Notes under the pieces: generated by a model
Told to the model about the DNA's origin: nothing
What the model saw: the letters and a program-made list of their open reading frames with translations, nothing else
Database searches by the model: none
Part shown: piece after piece, positions 18,352 through 28,109 of the stretch
Layout: each line of letters opens with the position of its first letter
Position numbering within the stretch: position 1 is the first letter of the stretch
NCBI GenBank assembly: GCA_013389115.1
Contig: JACADY010000011.1
Location: 1-64,000 of the forward strand
Origin: Alphaproteobacteria bacterium
Lineage (GTDB): Bacteria > Pseudomonadota > Alphaproteobacteria > Micropepsales > Micropepsaceae
DNA: 64,000 nucleotides
Direction of reading: 5' to 3'
Made by a program: the position numbers and the translations under genes

Positions 18352-19859
18352 TGGGCGGCCACCTCAAAACGCGTGCGGGGCCAGGCGGCTTGCGCCTCGA
18401 GCCCGAAACGGGCGACCCCGCGGCGGGCAAGCGCCTTCCTGACATCCTCTTCGGCGTCCTTGATCCAGGCGATCACTTCGGGCGCCGCATGGGCGATGAG
18501 ATTGCGGCCGGGCCGGGCCCTCGCCTCCTGTTCAAGGCGGCGCAGAACCTCGTTCGCCACCGTCTCCGGCGTCTTGATGCGGCCGCCGATCACCGGCGGC
18601 TCTGCCGGCTCGGTCAGGAATTTCATCAAGGGCTCACGCACGCGCTTGCGCGTCAGGGCGACGAGGCCAAATTCGCTCATGGGAGAAATCTGGGTCGGCA
18701 CGCGGTCGCTGCCAAGGCTCATCGCCAGGGTCTGCAAGACATTGGCGATATTCACAGGATCGGCCAAGTGAATGAAGTCGATCACGACGAGGCCGCCGAT
18801 GGCGCGCAGGCGAAGCTGGCGCCCGATCTCGGCAGCCGCGTCCAGATTGGTGCGCACGCTCGTCTCTTCAAGGCCCGTCGTGTCGGTAAGGCTGCCCGAA
18901 TTGACATCGATCGCCGTCAGGGCCTCGGTCGTTTCGATCGTGATCCAGCCGCCGCATTTCAAGGGCACGCGCGCGCGCAGGAGCTGTTCCAGCTGCGCAT
19001 CGATGCCATGCTCATCAAAAAGGGTTGGACTTGCCGTCTCAATCCGGTCCTGCAGTTCAGGCATGACACGCGCGGCGTAGGCCCGCGCTTCGGCCGCCGC
19101 GGCCGCACAATCGATCCGCACCCGGAGTGTCTCGGCATCGACAATGTCGCGCAAGACGCGGTTGATCGGACCCAAGTCAAAGTAAAGCGTTGCCGGCGGC
19201 GTTGATCTTGCCCTGCCCGTCTCCACCTTGAGCCATTGTCCGGCCAGGGCGAGGGCGTCCTCAACCAGCTCTTCCTCGCTGCGGCCCAAGGCGGCGGTGC
19301 GCACAATGAAGCCCGCGCCCCTCACCCCCTCCTTGTCCAGCCTCGCAACGACGCGTTCCATGATGGCGGCCAGGCGCTCGCGCTCCGGCCCTTCCTCGAT
19401 CCTGCGCGACATGGCAATGCCGTGCTGATGTGGCACGAAGACGAGCAGACGGCCGGGCAGCGTCACGTTGGCGGAGAGGCGCGCACCCTTATCGCCGATC
19501 GGGTCCTTCACAACCTGGACCAGCACGGCCTGGCCCTCGCGCACGCAGGCCGTGATGCAGGGCAGCGGCAATTCCTCAAAGCCGATCAGGTCGGCGAGGC
19601 AACGCGCCTCTTTCGCCCCCAAGAAACCCGCCTTGGCGAGCCCGATTTCGACGAAAGCCGCCTGCATGCCCGGCAGCACGCGCTGAACGCGGCCGAGGAT
19701 GATGTTCCCAAGGAGAGAGTGTCCGCCGCGGCCACGCGTCACCGCCGCTTCGTGCGGGGATATCGTGCGCTCCAGGTAGAACTCCTGAAGCAAACCATCG
19801 GCGATAACGGCGACGCGGGTTTCCGCCGCGCCGACATTGATCAGCACATCGTGCGCCAT
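18348..19859 (-). CDS. rng: Ribonuclease E/G family endoribonuclease, 503 aa
   Basis: An S1-like N-terminal region ([30 protein letters not shown]) is followed by the RNase H-like and DNase I-like catalytic parts with [22 protein letters not shown] (catalytic aspartate) and [11 protein letters not shown] (second catalytic aspartate). The long disordered arginine/proline-rich tail of RNase E is absent, so the size and end fit RNase G, which trims 16S rRNA and decays mRNA. The linker cysteines of the zinc link are not obvious. It lies between maf and yacG. Confidence 0.9.
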   Translation of the reverse strand: MAHDVLINVGAAETRVAVIADGLLQEFYLERTISPHEAAVTRGRGGHSLLGNIILGRVQRVLPGMQAAFVEIGLAKAGFLGAKEARCLADLIGFEELPLPCITACVREGQAVLVQVVKDPIGDKGARLSANVTLPGRLLVFVPHQHGIAMSRRIEEGPERERLAAIMERVVARLDKEGVRGAGFIVRTAALGRSEEELVEDALALAGQWLKVETGRARSTPPATLYFDLGPINRVLRDIVDAETLRVRIDCAAAAAEARAYAARVMPELQDRIETASPTLFDEHGIDAQLEQLLRARVPLKCGGWITIETTEALTAIDVNSGSLTDTTGLEETSVRTNLDAAAEIGRQLRLRAIGGLVVIDFIHLADPVNIANVLQTLAMSLGSDRVPTQISPMSEFGLVALTRKRVREPLMKFLTEPAEPPVIGGRIKTPETVANEVLRRLEQEARARPGRNLIAHAAPEVIAWIKDAEEDVRKALARRGVARFGLEAQAAWPRTRFEVAAQ

Positions 19860-19906
19860 GCGCCCGCCGGATCCAAAGAATGTCTCTTGGTGTCTAGATC
19901 AGCACA

Positions 19907-20557
19907 TCAACCGACGTAGGGGAAGTGCAGTCCTCGCAAAAGTGCAATCGTCTCGGCCAAAGGCAGGCCAACGACATTCGTATAGGAGCCCGACATCGAG
20001 ACCGCAAGGGCGGCGGCACGGCCCTGAATGGCGTAGCCTCCGGCCTTCCCCTCCCCTTCGCGGGTGTCGCAATAGGCGGCGATTTCCGTTTCCGTGAAGC
20101 GCTTCATGGCAACGCGGGTGCGTACCAATCGCTCACGCAGGATAGACTGATCGGTCAAGGCCGCAACCGCTGTCATCACCTGATGGCGCCGGCCGGAGAG
20201 AAGGCGCAGGCATTCGCGCACATCCTCAGCTGTGTCGGCCTTGGGAAGGATGCGCCGGCCACAGGAGACCACCGTGTCAGCGGCAAGGACGATCCATGGC
20301 GGGTGAGGATCGCGATCCTCCAACAGCGCGGCCGCCTTTATCGCCTTTTCACGCGCCATGCGGCACGCATAGTTGCGCGGCAACTCGCCCTTGCGGGGCG
20401 TTTCATCGATATCGGCGGGGAGAATGAGGTCCGGCTCGATGCCGGCCCGGCGCAACAGCTCGGCGCGGCGCGGGCTGGCGCTCGCCAAGATCAGCCGGGG
20501 GCGGGCGCTCGGAATGCTATTTGAACCGATAGGTGATGCGGCCCTTGGTGAGGTCAT
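19907..20557 (-). CDS. maf: Maf-like nucleoside triphosphate pyrophosphatase, 216 aa
   Basis: The signature [19 protein letters not shown] near the N-terminus, the DIDETP motif and [20 protein letters not shown] identify the Maf family, which hydrolyses modified or canonical nucleoside triphosphates. The only good ATG (20557) lies inside infA, so the genes overlap by 41 bp in different frames; a shorter start without ATG is possible. The C-terminal [18 protein letters not shown] is the conserved family end. Confidence 0.9.
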   Translation of the reverse strand: MTSPRAASPIGSNSIPSARPRLILASASPRRAELLRRAGIEPDLILPADIDETPRKGELPRNYACRMAREKAIKAAALLEDRDPHPPWIVLAADTVVSCGRRILPKADTAEDVRECLRLLSGRRHQVMTAVAALTDQSILRERLVRTRVAMKRFTETEIAAYCDTREGEGKAGGYAIQGRAAALAVSMSGSYTNVVGLPLAETIALLRGLHFPYVG

Positions 20558-20735
20558 AGGGCGTCATTTCGACAAGGACCTTGTCGCCCGCCAGTACGCG
20601 GATGCGGTTCTTGCGCATCTTGCCGGCGGTATGGGCAATCACGATGTGTTCATTCTCCAGCTTCACGCGGAAGGTTGCGTTGGGCAGCAGCTCCAACACC
20701 GTTCCGGGAAATTCCAAAAGTTCTTCCTTCGCCAT
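20517..20735 (-). CDS. infA: Translation initiation factor IF-1, 72 aa
   Basis: The 72-residue protein starts [19 protein letters not shown] and ends [13 protein letters not shown], the standard OB-fold IF-1 that occupies the ribosomal A site during initiation. GGTGAGGAATGGCG provides an AGGA site just before the ATG. An 81-bp gap to the upstream phosphatase may hold a promoter. Confidence 0.97.
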   Translation of the reverse strand: MAKEELLEFPGTVLELLPNATFRVKLENEHIVIAHTAGKMRKNRIRVLAGDKVLVEMTPYDLTKGRITYRFK

Positions 20736-20816
20736 TCCTCACCAATTTCGGGGGGTTGCTTTACGCGGCCGGGAGAATGCGCTTCCGTGCGCAAAATGCA
20801 AGCACGGGCTGGCGGC

Positions 20817-21269
20817 CTATCCTTCGAAGGGGTGCGCGAAACGCGCTTTTAGGCGGGCCAAAAGCTGATCGCGGACAAGGCGATAGGCATCCAGGCGCTG
20901 TTCCCTTGATCCTTCGACCATCGAGGGATCAAGAGTTGGCCAATATTCCACCTCCGCCGCCATGGTGCGGGTCATGTCCACGGCCTTGTGCTGGGCTTCG
21001 GGCGAGAGCGAAATGATGAGGTCGAAGGAGGTATCCTGCAGCTCTTCAAAGCTCTTGGGGGCATGACCGTCGAGGTCAAGCCCGATCTCGGCCATGGCTT
21101 CAGCGGCGAGAGGGTCGGTCTCTCCCACCTTGACGCCAACCGAGTCCACAAAGACGAACTTGCCGAACAGGTGGCGCATCAAGGCCGCCGCCATGGGCGA
21201 GCGGATCGCGTTCATCGTGCAGGCAAAAAGAACCGCGTCGGGCAAATCCTCGCCGTGGGGTCCGCGCAT
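20817..21269 (-). CDS. Low-molecular-weight protein tyrosine phosphatase-like protein, 150 aa
   Basis: The N-terminal loop FACTMNAIRSPMA gives a Cx5R phosphate-binding site, and the C-terminal YWPTLDPSMVEGS holds the DP acid region, both as in LMW-PTP/arsenate-reductase folds. It lies between UPF0262 and infA, its usual alphaproteobacterial place. The natural substrate is not known; 'ArsC' labels in this context are by homology only. Confidence 0.85.
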   Translation of the reverse strand: MRGPHGEDLPDAVLFACTMNAIRSPMAAALMRHLFGKFVFVDSVGVKVGETDPLAAEAMAEIGLDLDGHAPKSFEELQDTSFDLIISLSPEAQHKAVDMTRTMAAEVEYWPTLDPSMVEGSREQRLDAYRLVRDQLLARLKARFAHPFEG

Positions 21270-21279
21270 GGGCTCACGC

Positions 21280-21768
21280 CTACCCCTTGAAGTGCAGCGA
21301 ACAGATCAACGTGAACAGCCGCCGCGCGGTGTCGAAATCGATCTCGACCTTGCCGTCGAGCCGTTCCTTCAAGATCTGCGAGCCCTCGTTGTGCAGGCCG
21401 CGGCGCCCCATGTCGATCGCCTCGATCTGCGAGGGCGTTGCCGTCTTGATGGCGTGGAAATAGCTCTCGCAGATGAGGAAGTAGTCCTTGATCACCCGCC
21501 GAAAGGGCGTCAGGGAGAGGATGATCTTGCCGTGTGGCTCCCGCGCCTCGGTCATGATGTCGAAGACGAGCCGGCCCTCCTCCAGTGCCAGGCGCAGAAC
21601 ATAAGGCCCGCCATCGGAATTGACCGGCCTGAAGCTGTTCTCCTCTATGAGGTCGAAGACGGCGACGCGCCGTTCATGCTCGATGTCGGGGTTGAGCGCG
21701 GCTATCGAGTTCTCGTCAATCGCCACTTCGACAATGCGGTAGGGCGAAGCGGGATTTGCCGGTGCCAT
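21280..21768 (-). CDS. UPF0262 family protein, 162 aa
   Basis: Uncharacterised alphaproteobacterial family recognised by length, by position immediately after hisD (3-bp gap), and by segments such as [41 protein letters not shown] and [15 protein letters not shown]. No membrane segment or known catalytic motif is seen. Strict co-occurrence with hisD and infA suggests a housekeeping role. Confidence 0.88.
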   Translation of the reverse strand: MAPANPASPYRIVEVAIDENSIAALNPDIEHERRVAVFDLIEENSFRPVNSDGGPYVLRLALEEGRLVFDIMTEAREPHGKIILSLTPFRRVIKDYFLICESYFHAIKTATPSQIEAIDMGRRGLHNEGSQILKERLDGKVEIDFDTARRLFTLICSLHFKG

Positions 21769-21771
21769 CGC

Positions 21772-23067
21772 CTAACGCCTGTTCAATCGGATCGAGACGG
21801 AAAGGGCATGGGCCTCAAGGCCCTCGGCCCTTGCCAGCGCGATGGCGGCGGGGCCGAGTTCGGCCAGCGCCTCCGGCGTGCATTTGAGGATCGAGGTGCG
21901 CTTCAGAAAATCGAGCACCGAGAGGCCGGAAGAAAAACGCGCGCTCCTTGCCGTGGGGAGGACATGATTTGGTCCCGCCACATAGTCGCCGATGGCCTCT
22001 GGCGTGTGGCGGCCCAAGAAGAGTGCCCCGGCATTGCGGATGCTCGCGGCCAGCGCCTCCGGCTCGTCCACTGCAATCTCCACATGTTCAGCGGCGATGG
22101 CATCGGCGAGGCGTGGCGCCTCAGCGAGCGCACGCACGAGAATGACCGCGCCGAAATCGCGCCAGCTTGCCGCCGCGATGGCTGCGCGCGGAGCCGTCCT
22201 CAGTGCCGTTTCGATGGCGGTCTCGACACGCTGCGCAAAGGCCGCGTCGTCCGTGATGAGGATGCTCTGCGCGGTTTCGTCGTGCTCCGCCTGGCTCAGG
22301 AGATCGGCCGCGATCCAGGCAGGATCGTTCCCCTTGTCCGCGATCACGAGGATCTCTGAGGGTCCCGCGATCGAATCGATGCCGACATGGCCGTAAACGA
22401 GGCGCTTTGCGGCCGCGACATAGGCATTGCCGGGGCCAACGATCTTGTCCACCGGCGCGATCGTCTTCGTGCCAAAAGCGAGCGCGGCGACCGCCTGCGC
22501 GCCGCCCACACGGTAAATCTCCGTCACACCGGCGAGCTTGGCTGCAGCAAGGACGGCGGCGTTCATAACGCCCTCTGGTGCGGGGACCACCATCGCGATG
22601 CGTGGTACGCCGGCGACCTTTGCCGCGACCGCATTCATGAGCACGGAACTGGGATAGGCCGCCTTGCCGCCCGGCACATAAAGTCCCGCAGCGGCAACGG
22701 GCGTCCAGCGCCAGCCCAGCTCGGCGCCCGCCTTGTCGGTGAAGCGTTCATCGCCGGGGCGCTGGCGTTCGTGATAGGCGGCGATACGCGCGGCGGCTAA
22801 TTCAAGGGCAGCCTTCGTTTCGACGGGAAGCGCGCGCGATGCCCGTTCAACCTCATCCTCGCTGACCCGCATCGTCTCAGCCGTGAGGTCGGTCCCATCG
22901 AAGCGGTTCGTGTATTCGATGAGCGCCTCATCGCCCCGGGCCTGCACATCGGCCAGGATGCCCCGCACCACCTTGTCCACGTCCTGCGACACCTCGCGCT
23001 TCATCGCGAGAAGCGCGGCGAAGCGGTCCTCGAAATCAGGTGCGGTAGTGGAAAGGCGAATGGGCAT
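21772..23067 (-). CDS. hisD: Histidinol dehydrogenase, 431 aa
   Basis: Oxidises L-histidinol to histidine in two NAD-dependent steps. The family signatures are plain: GLYVPGGKAAYPSSVLMNAVAAKVAG, VDKIVGPGNAYVAAAKR, AGPSEILVIAD, LLSQAEHDE (zinc ligands), IAAEHVEI (catalytic Glu-His) and GPNHVLPT. Length is normal. No other his gene is near, as usual in this alphaproteobacterial cluster. Confidence 0.97.
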   Translation of the reverse strand: MPIRLSTTAPDFEDRFAALLAMKREVSQDVDKVVRGILADVQARGDEALIEYTNRFDGTDLTAETMRVSEDEVERASRALPVETKAALELAAARIAAYHERQRPGDERFTDKAGAELGWRWTPVAAAGLYVPGGKAAYPSSVLMNAVAAKVAGVPRIAMVVPAPEGVMNAAVLAAAKLAGVTEIYRVGGAQAVAALAFGTKTIAPVDKIVGPGNAYVAAAKRLVYGHVGIDSIAGPSEILVIADKGNDPAWIAADLLSQAEHDETAQSILITDDAAFAQRVETAIETALRTAPRAAIAAASWRDFGAVILVRALAEAPRLADAIAAEHVEIAVDEPEALAASIRNAGALFLGRHTPEAIGDYVAGPNHVLPTARSARFSSGLSVLDFLKRTSILKCTPEALAELGPAAIALARAEGLEAHALSVSIRLNRR

Positions 23068-23136
23068 CTCACCTCGAACATAGCGCGCGATCCGCGCATT
23101 TCACCCTAAAGGCCTTACGGAAAAGGGGGCACTTTA

Positions 23137-23580
23137 TCAATCCGGATCGTGCCCGGGCTTCACGCGGGTGCCCCAGGGCTCGCCAATGTCCTCAAGCACG
23201 ACGTCGATGCATTCAGCTTCAATCCGGATCGCGGCCCCTCCCGCAAACGTCAGGGTGATGGTGCCTGCCCCCTCCTCCTTTGCGTCAAAGCCGATGGAGA
23301 GAAGATCGAGCACCGCGTCGCGCGCATCGCGGCGAATGGCGCTCGACTGCACCTTGAGGACGCCGTCGAAGTGAACGCCGGCGCGCGCACGATGGTAAAT
23401 GCCACGCGCATCCGCAGCGGGTAGCTCTTCCCATTTGAAGCGGTTGCAGACAAAGGCGAAGCGGCGCTGATGCGGCAGATAAGCCAGATCGCCGACCTTC
23501 AGCACCGCGTCCTGGAGATAGGCGGAGATGACCGCCAGATCTTCCGCATCCTCCGCGCGCAGCTTGGCCCGTTCAGACAT
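23137..23580 (-). CDS. DUF2948 family protein, 147 aa
   Basis: The sequence LRAEDAEDLAVISAYLQDAVLKVGDLAYLPHQRRFAFVCNRF and its place between murA and hisD identify DUF2948, a conserved alphaproteobacterial family without assigned function. It appears soluble and beta-rich. It starts 13 bp after the murA stop, so it is co-transcribed with it. Confidence 0.88.
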   Translation of the reverse strand: MSERAKLRAEDAEDLAVISAYLQDAVLKVGDLAYLPHQRRFAFVCNRFKWEELPAADARGIYHRARAGVHFDGVLKVQSSAIRRDARDAVLDLLSIGFDAKEEGAGTITLTFAGGAAIRIEAECIDVVLEDIGEPWGTRVKPGHDPD

Positions 23581-23593
23581 CCGCCTCTTTCCG

Positions 23594-24880
23594 CTATACC
23601 TTTACGCGCTCAATGCTTGCGCCACAGCGGCCGAGCTTTTCCTCCAGGCGCTCAAAGCCGCGGTCGAGATGATAGACGCGATTGACGATCGTCTCACCCT
23701 CGGCGGCAAGCCCGGCAAGGACAAGACCGACACTCGCCCGCAAATCCGTCGCCATCACCGGCGCGCCCTTCAGGCGCTCCACGCCCGTCACGATGGCCGT
23801 CTGACCCTCAACGCGAATGTCGGCGCCCATGCGCGCCAGCTCCGGCACATGCATGAAGCGATTCTCGAAAATCGTCTCGGTGATATGCGAAACACCCTTG
23901 GCCTGGCAGACAAGCGCCATGAGCTGCGCCTGGAGGTCTGTCGGGAAACCGGGATAGGGATCCGTTGTCACATCGACAGGCTCCAAATGCGCGCCGTTGC
24001 GCGAGACATGGACGCCGCGATTGGTCTCTGTGATGTGGACCCCCATCGATTCAAGAATGGGGATCACCGCGTTGATGAGTTCCTTGCGCGCGCCCACAAG
24101 CTCCACTTCGCCGCCGACGGCCGCGACCGTCATCGCATAGGTGCCCGTCTCGATGCGGTCGGGAAGCACGCTGTGCCGCGCGCCATGCAGGCGAGGCTGA
24201 CCCTCAATGCGCAACGTGCGGGTCCCGAGGCCCTCGATCTTCGCCCCCATGGCAATGAGGCAGTGGGCAAGGTCGGTGACCTCGGGCTCGATGGCGCAAT
24301 TCTCCAGCAGCGTCTCACCCTTGGCGAGCGAGGCTGCCATCATCACATTTTCAGTTGCGCCCACAGATACGTGCGGGAAGCGATAGTGCCCGCCGGTGAG
24401 GCCGTCATTGGCCTGCGCGATCACATAGCCTTCCTCAAGATGGATCGTCGCGCCCAGGGCCTCCAGGCCCTTGATGTGGAAGTCCACCGGCCGCGGGCCG
24501 ATGGCGCAGCCGCCCGGCAGCGAGACCTTGGCCTTGCCTGAGCGCGCCAGCAGCGGGCCGAGGACGAAAAAGCTCGCCCGCATCTTGCGCACCAAGTCGT
24601 AAGGCGCGGTCGTGTCGGCGATTTCACGCGCGGTGAGGATGAGCGTGCGGCCCGATGCCGCCTCTGCCCCGCCATTGCCGTCCAGCGCGATGCGCACGCC
24701 CAGGACGCCCAGGATCTCGGCCAACTGGGAAATGTCGGCGAGGTGGGGGATATAGTCGAGAATGAGCGGCTCGTCACTCAGGAGGCTCGCCACCATAAGG
24801 GGGAGGCCCGCGTTCTTCGCGCCGCTGATCGGAATTTCGCCGTTGAGGCGGTTGCCTCCCCGGATGAGGATACGGTCCAT
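23594..24880 (-). CDS. murA: UDP-N-acetylglucosamine 1-carboxyvinyltransferase MurA, 428 aa
   Basis: First committed step of peptidoglycan synthesis: enolpyruvyl transfer from PEP. The start at 24880 ([24 protein letters not shown]) matches family N-termini; the ORF track's longer start is rejected. Lys22-Asn-like GAKNA, the fosfomycin-target cysteine in [15 protein letters not shown], and the closing segment [19 protein letters not shown] are present. It opens the core operon. Confidence 0.97.
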   Translation of the reverse strand: MDRILIRGGNRLNGEIPISGAKNAGLPLMVASLLSDEPLILDYIPHLADISQLAEILGVLGVRIALDGNGGAEAASGRTLILTAREIADTTAPYDLVRKMRASFFVLGPLLARSGKAKVSLPGGCAIGPRPVDFHIKGLEALGATIHLEEGYVIAQANDGLTGGHYRFPHVSVGATENVMMAASLAKGETLLENCAIEPEVTDLAHCLIAMGAKIEGLGTRTLRIEGQPRLHGARHSVLPDRIETGTYAMTVAAVGGEVELVGARKELINAVIPILESMGVHITETNRGVHVSRNGAHLEPVDVTTDPYPGFPTDLQAQLMALVCQAKGVSHITETIFENRFMHVPELARMGADIRVEGQTAIVTGVERLKGAPVMATDLRASVGLVLAGLAAEGETIVNRVYHLDRGFERLEEKLGRCGASIERVKV

Positions 24881-25050
24881 ACGCTTCTCTGTGACTCCCC
24901 GGAACTGGTGTGGCGGCCCTGTGCCGTCGCTCATCCACTCGCCCGCCCGTCCCTTGCGTGTAGCGCAAGGATCGGGCCAGTGACAATGGAAGATGACCGC
25001 ATGCTCAGGCTTTGCTTTGACGGATTTGCGGTGGCATTGCGGCGCGAGGA

Positions 25051-25206
25051 TCAAGTCCCTTTTGAATCAGGGCTTTCCGCTTCGCCGGCCGCGCCCGCCC
25101 GTGCCCGGTCTTGCGCCTTGCGGCGGCGCAAATTGGCGCGCAGGGCCTTGGCCAGCCGTTCCTCGCGCGGGTTGGGGGAACTTTGTCGATCGCTAGGTGA
25201 TCCCAA
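25051..25206 (-). CDS. Small basic protein, 51 aa (copy 1; not in ORF track)
   Basis: The minus strand reads [20 protein letters not shown] and on to a TGA at 25051, framed by a TTG at 25206; no ATG or GTG start exists before an in-frame stop. A second copy downstream of the nitric oxide reductase gene (27868-28029) shares this core, with about 75 nt nearly identical. The peptide would be one amphipathic, arginine-rich helix. Because the start is poor, this copy may be decayed. Function unknown. Confidence 0.5.
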   Translation of the reverse strand: MGSPSDRQSSPNPREERLAKALRANLRRRKAQDRARAGAAGEAESPDSKGT

Positions 25207-25314
25207 GGTGACGTCGCTTCCCGGCCCCTACTTTTCCCAATGTGGTTAACACGCAAACAAGGTTCAGACGTTGAGCGCATAGACCAGGTTCAACGCTGGG
25301 TGTACATTTTCACT

Positions 25315-25339
25315 GGGTGATTCTTGTGATGGAACACCC
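25315..25339. promoter_or_regulatory. Operator-like inverted repeat upstream of the NO reductase
   Basis: GGGTG-A-TTC and GAACACCC form an 8-bp inverted repeat (one extra base) around eight bases, about 68 bp before the norZ start. It does not match FNR (TTGAT-N4-ATCAA) or NorR sites. A role in nitric oxide control is a guess from position. Confidence 0.35.
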
Positions 25340-25406
25340 TTTGCGTGCCGACGCCTCACTTTGTCAGCGTTTGTGCTGGAATCCCTCAATCCAAGGGACG
25401 TGAGCC

Positions 25407-27716
25407 ATGTCGCATCAGACCGATGCACGCCTTGATGAAATGGAATCCTTGTCCCCGTGGTGGCCGCGCGCCGTTGCCCTCGTCATGGTGCTGGGTTTCA
25501 CCGGTCTCATCCTTTTATCGGTCACGGTCTACAATAACGCGCCCCCCATTCCCACCCGGGCGATCGCGCCAGATGGCGAAGTCGTTTTCACGGCCGACGA
25601 CATTTCCGACGGTCAGGCGGTATTCCTCAAATACGGCCTCATGAACAATGGGACCATTTGGGGCCATGGCGGGATGCTTGGTCCCGATTTCTCGGCGCAG
25701 ACCCTGCACAATCTCGGCCTCTTCTTTGCTGGCAGGATAGCGCGCGAGCGGTTCGGGGTCGCTTACACCGACTTGGACAGGCTGCAAAAAGGCACCGTCG
25801 AGGGCGAAGTTGCGGCACTTTTCAAAACCAACACCTTTGATCCCGCCAGTGGCACACTCCCTCTGCCTGAGGGTGGCAAAGAAGCCTTCGCGGATGCCGT
25901 CCGCTATTGGACCGATTACTTCAAGGAGCCCGCGACCAATGGCGGCCTCGCACGCGAGGCGGTAAGGAACGCGGATGAACTGCGCCAGCTTACGGCGTTC
26001 TTCGTGTGGACGGCTTGGGCATCGGCGGTCCAGCGTCCGGGCACAACCCATTCCTATACGAACAATTTTCCCTACGATCCGCTCGTGGGCAATCACCCCA
26101 CCGGGGATACCGTGCTGTGGAGCGCCGTGAGCCTACTCTTTCTGCTCGGTGGCATCGGGATCGTCCTGCTCGCTTTCGGCAAGTTCGATTATCTCGGGTG
26201 GCATGGCGGTGAGACGCACGGGGGCCGGAAAGTCCAAACGGCGCAGGTCACCCCTGCCCAGACCGCATTGCTCAAGTTCATGGTTGTGGCCGCAGCCCTT
26301 TTTCTGACGCAAGCCTTGGTCGGCGGCGCACTCGCACATTATCGCGCTGAGCCCGGCGATTTCTATGGTTTCGACCTCTCCGTCATTTTCCCAAGCAATT
26401 TGCTGCGCGGCTGGCACCTGCAGCTTGCAATCTTCTGGGTTGCCACTTCCTACATGGGCGGCGCCTTGTACGTAGCGGCGGCGCTCGCCGGCAAGGACCC
26501 GAAATGGCAGCAGACATTGATCAATATCCTGTTCGGCGCCCTCGTCCTTGTCGTTGTCGGCAGCCTCCTTGGCCAGTGGGCGGGAATCAAGAATCTCCTG
26601 GGCGATGTCTGGTTCTGGTTCGGAAATCAGGGTTGGGAATATCTTGAGATCGGCCGCTTCTGGCAGGTGCTGCTCGTCGCGGGCATGCTGTTCTGGTTCT
26701 GGCTCGTGCTCCGCGCGGTCTTGCCTATATGGGACAATCCGACGTTGAAGCCATTTGTAACGTTCTTCCTGATTGCGGCGTTTGCCATTCCCTTTTTCTA
26801 TTTGCCGGCGTTCTTCTTCGGTCCGAAAACGCATTTCACCATCGTGGACGTTTGGCGCTTCTGGATCATTCATTTGTGGGTTGAAGGATTTTTCGAATTC
26901 TTCATCACGGTGATCGTGGCGCTGATCTTCTTTCAGCTCGGCATCGTGCGGCGCATTACAGCTCTGCGCGTCATCTATCTCGATGCCATACTCTACTTCG
27001 TCGGGGGGCTGATCGGCACAGCGCATCACTGGTATTTCACGGGGCAAACGCCGCTCGCCATGGCCCTTGGCGCAACCTTCTCCGCGCTGGAAGTGGTGCC
27101 GCTCACCCTTTTGACGCTCGACGCCTGGGATTTTTACAAAGTGACGCGGGGCGATGTCGGCGCCTCGGGATTCCGACACCGGTGGACATTCTTTTTTCTC
27201 ATGGCCGTCGGCTTCTGGAATTTCATAGGCGCGGGCGTGTTCGGCTTCCTCATCAACATGCCTATCGTCAGCTACTACGAAGTCGGCACGACGCTTACCG
27301 TGAACCATGGCCATGCCGCGTTCGTTGGCGTTTTCGGCATGCTGGCCGTGGGGCTGATGGCTTATGTTCTGCGGGAAGTGACGAGCGATGTCAGCTGGTC
27401 TCGCGTGGAGCCGTATTTAAAGGTCTCGTTCTGGGGGCTCAATATCGGCCTTGCGATGATGGTTGGCCTTAGTCTCCTGCCCAACGGATTGCTGCAAGTG
27501 TGGGACGTGATCGCGAACGGCTACAGGCATGCACGCTCCATCGCACATACGGGAAGCGAACTGCCCAAGCTGCTGGAGTGGATGCGAACCCCCGGCGACC
27601 TCGTGTTCATCTTCGTTGGCACAGTCCCGCTGTTGCTGAGCTTGTGGTTTGCCTATCTTGATCTGCTGCGGAAACCGCCCCGTGTCGCCGTATTGCGCGA
27701 GGGGCAGGTCACGTGA
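25407..27716 (+). CDS. norZ: Quinol-dependent nitric oxide reductase (qNor), 769 aa
   Basis: Single-subunit NO reductase: two NO to N2O with quinol electrons in the inner membrane. The N-terminal extension after the first helix (FLKYGLMNNGTIWGHGGMLGPDFSAQ) replaces the NorC cytochrome, and the rest is a 12-helix heme-copper-oxidase-like NorB part with HLWVEGFFEFF (heme/FeB ligands and glutamate), GTAHHWYFTG and VNHGHAAFVGVFGM. Length fits qNor. There are no other denitrification genes nearby, so NO detoxification is more likely than respiration. Confidence 0.95.
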   Translation: MSHQTDARLDEMESLSPWWPRAVALVMVLGFTGLILLSVTVYNNAPPIPTRAIAPDGEVVFTADDISDGQAVFLKYGLMNNGTIWGHGGMLGPDFSAQTLHNLGLFFAGRIARERFGVAYTDLDRLQKGTVEGEVAALFKTNTFDPASGTLPLPEGGKEAFADAVRYWTDYFKEPATNGGLAREAVRNADELRQLTAFFVWTAWASAVQRPGTTHSYTNNFPYDPLVGNHPTGDTVLWSAVSLLFLLGGIGIVLLAFGKFDYLGWHGGETHGGRKVQTAQVTPAQTALLKFMVVAAALFLTQALVGGALAHYRAEPGDFYGFDLSVIFPSNLLRGWHLQLAIFWVATSYMGGALYVAAALAGKDPKWQQTLINILFGALVLVVVGSLLGQWAGIKNLLGDVWFWFGNQGWEYLEIGRFWQVLLVAGMLFWFWLVLRAVLPIWDNPTLKPFVTFFLIAAFAIPFFYLPAFFFGPKTHFTIVDVWRFWIIHLWVEGFFEFFITVIVALIFFQLGIVRRITALRVIYLDAILYFVGGLIGTAHHWYFTGQTPLAMALGATFSALEVVPLTLLTLDAWDFYKVTRGDVGASGFRHRWTFFFLMAVGFWNFIGAGVFGFLINMPIVSYYEVGTTLTVNHGHAAFVGVFGMLAVGLMAYVLREVTSDVSWSRVEPYLKVSFWGLNIGLAMMVGLSLLPNGLLQVWDVIANGYRHARSIAHTGSELPKLLEWMRTPGDLVFIFVGTVPLLLSLWFAYLDLLRKPPRVAVLREGQVT

Positions 27717-27867
27717 CCGCCGTTGATGAACGCTCATGACCTGATAGTACCACCCGGCCGCTATCGATCCGATCGTGAGCCTTGAGCGCGCAGGCTCTTT
27801 TGGGGGCCGACCCCTTCACAGCGTGTGCTTCGATGCGGCGCTGAGCCGGTGGAGACGTTGGCGCGCG

Positions 27868-28029
27868 CTATTTGGTTTCCTCTTCGCTTTCCTGCGACGT
27901 TTCGGCTCGCGCCCGGTCTTGCGCCTTGCGGCGGCGCAGATTGGCGCGCAGGGCCTTGGCCAGCCGTTCCTCGCGCGGGTCGGGCCTTTGGGTGTTCGGC
28001 AATGGCACGTTCGGGCCTTCCTTGGTCAT
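27868..28029 (-). CDS. Small basic protein, 53 aa (copy 2; not in ORF track)
   Basis: The ATG at 28029 opens a frame MTKEGPNVPLPNTQRPDPRE, then [20 protein letters not shown], ending in TAG at 27868. It shares a 25-residue core with the copy at 25051-25206, with only about three nucleotide changes in 75, so one copy arose or was converted recently. No good ribosome-binding site is seen. The predicted helix has an arginine face and could bind RNA or DNA, but no function is known. Confidence 0.55.
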   Translation of the reverse strand: MTKEGPNVPLPNTQRPDPREERLAKALRANLRRRKAQDRARAETSQESEEETK

Positions 28030-28109
28030 ATGCCGATCAAAGAATGGGTTACTTAACGCCGTTCCCTTTTTGCCCGGCGCCTCTGATGCTTGTCAAATCG
28101 CCCGCCAAT

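Noticed and set aside
17949-19205. 418-aa + ORF across tRNA-Phe, yacG and rng
   Set aside because: It reads through a tRNA gene and is antisense to two conserved genes.
25261-25302. FNR box upstream of norZ
   Set aside because: TTGA and TCAA segments exist, but the spacing is wrong for an FNR half-site pair.
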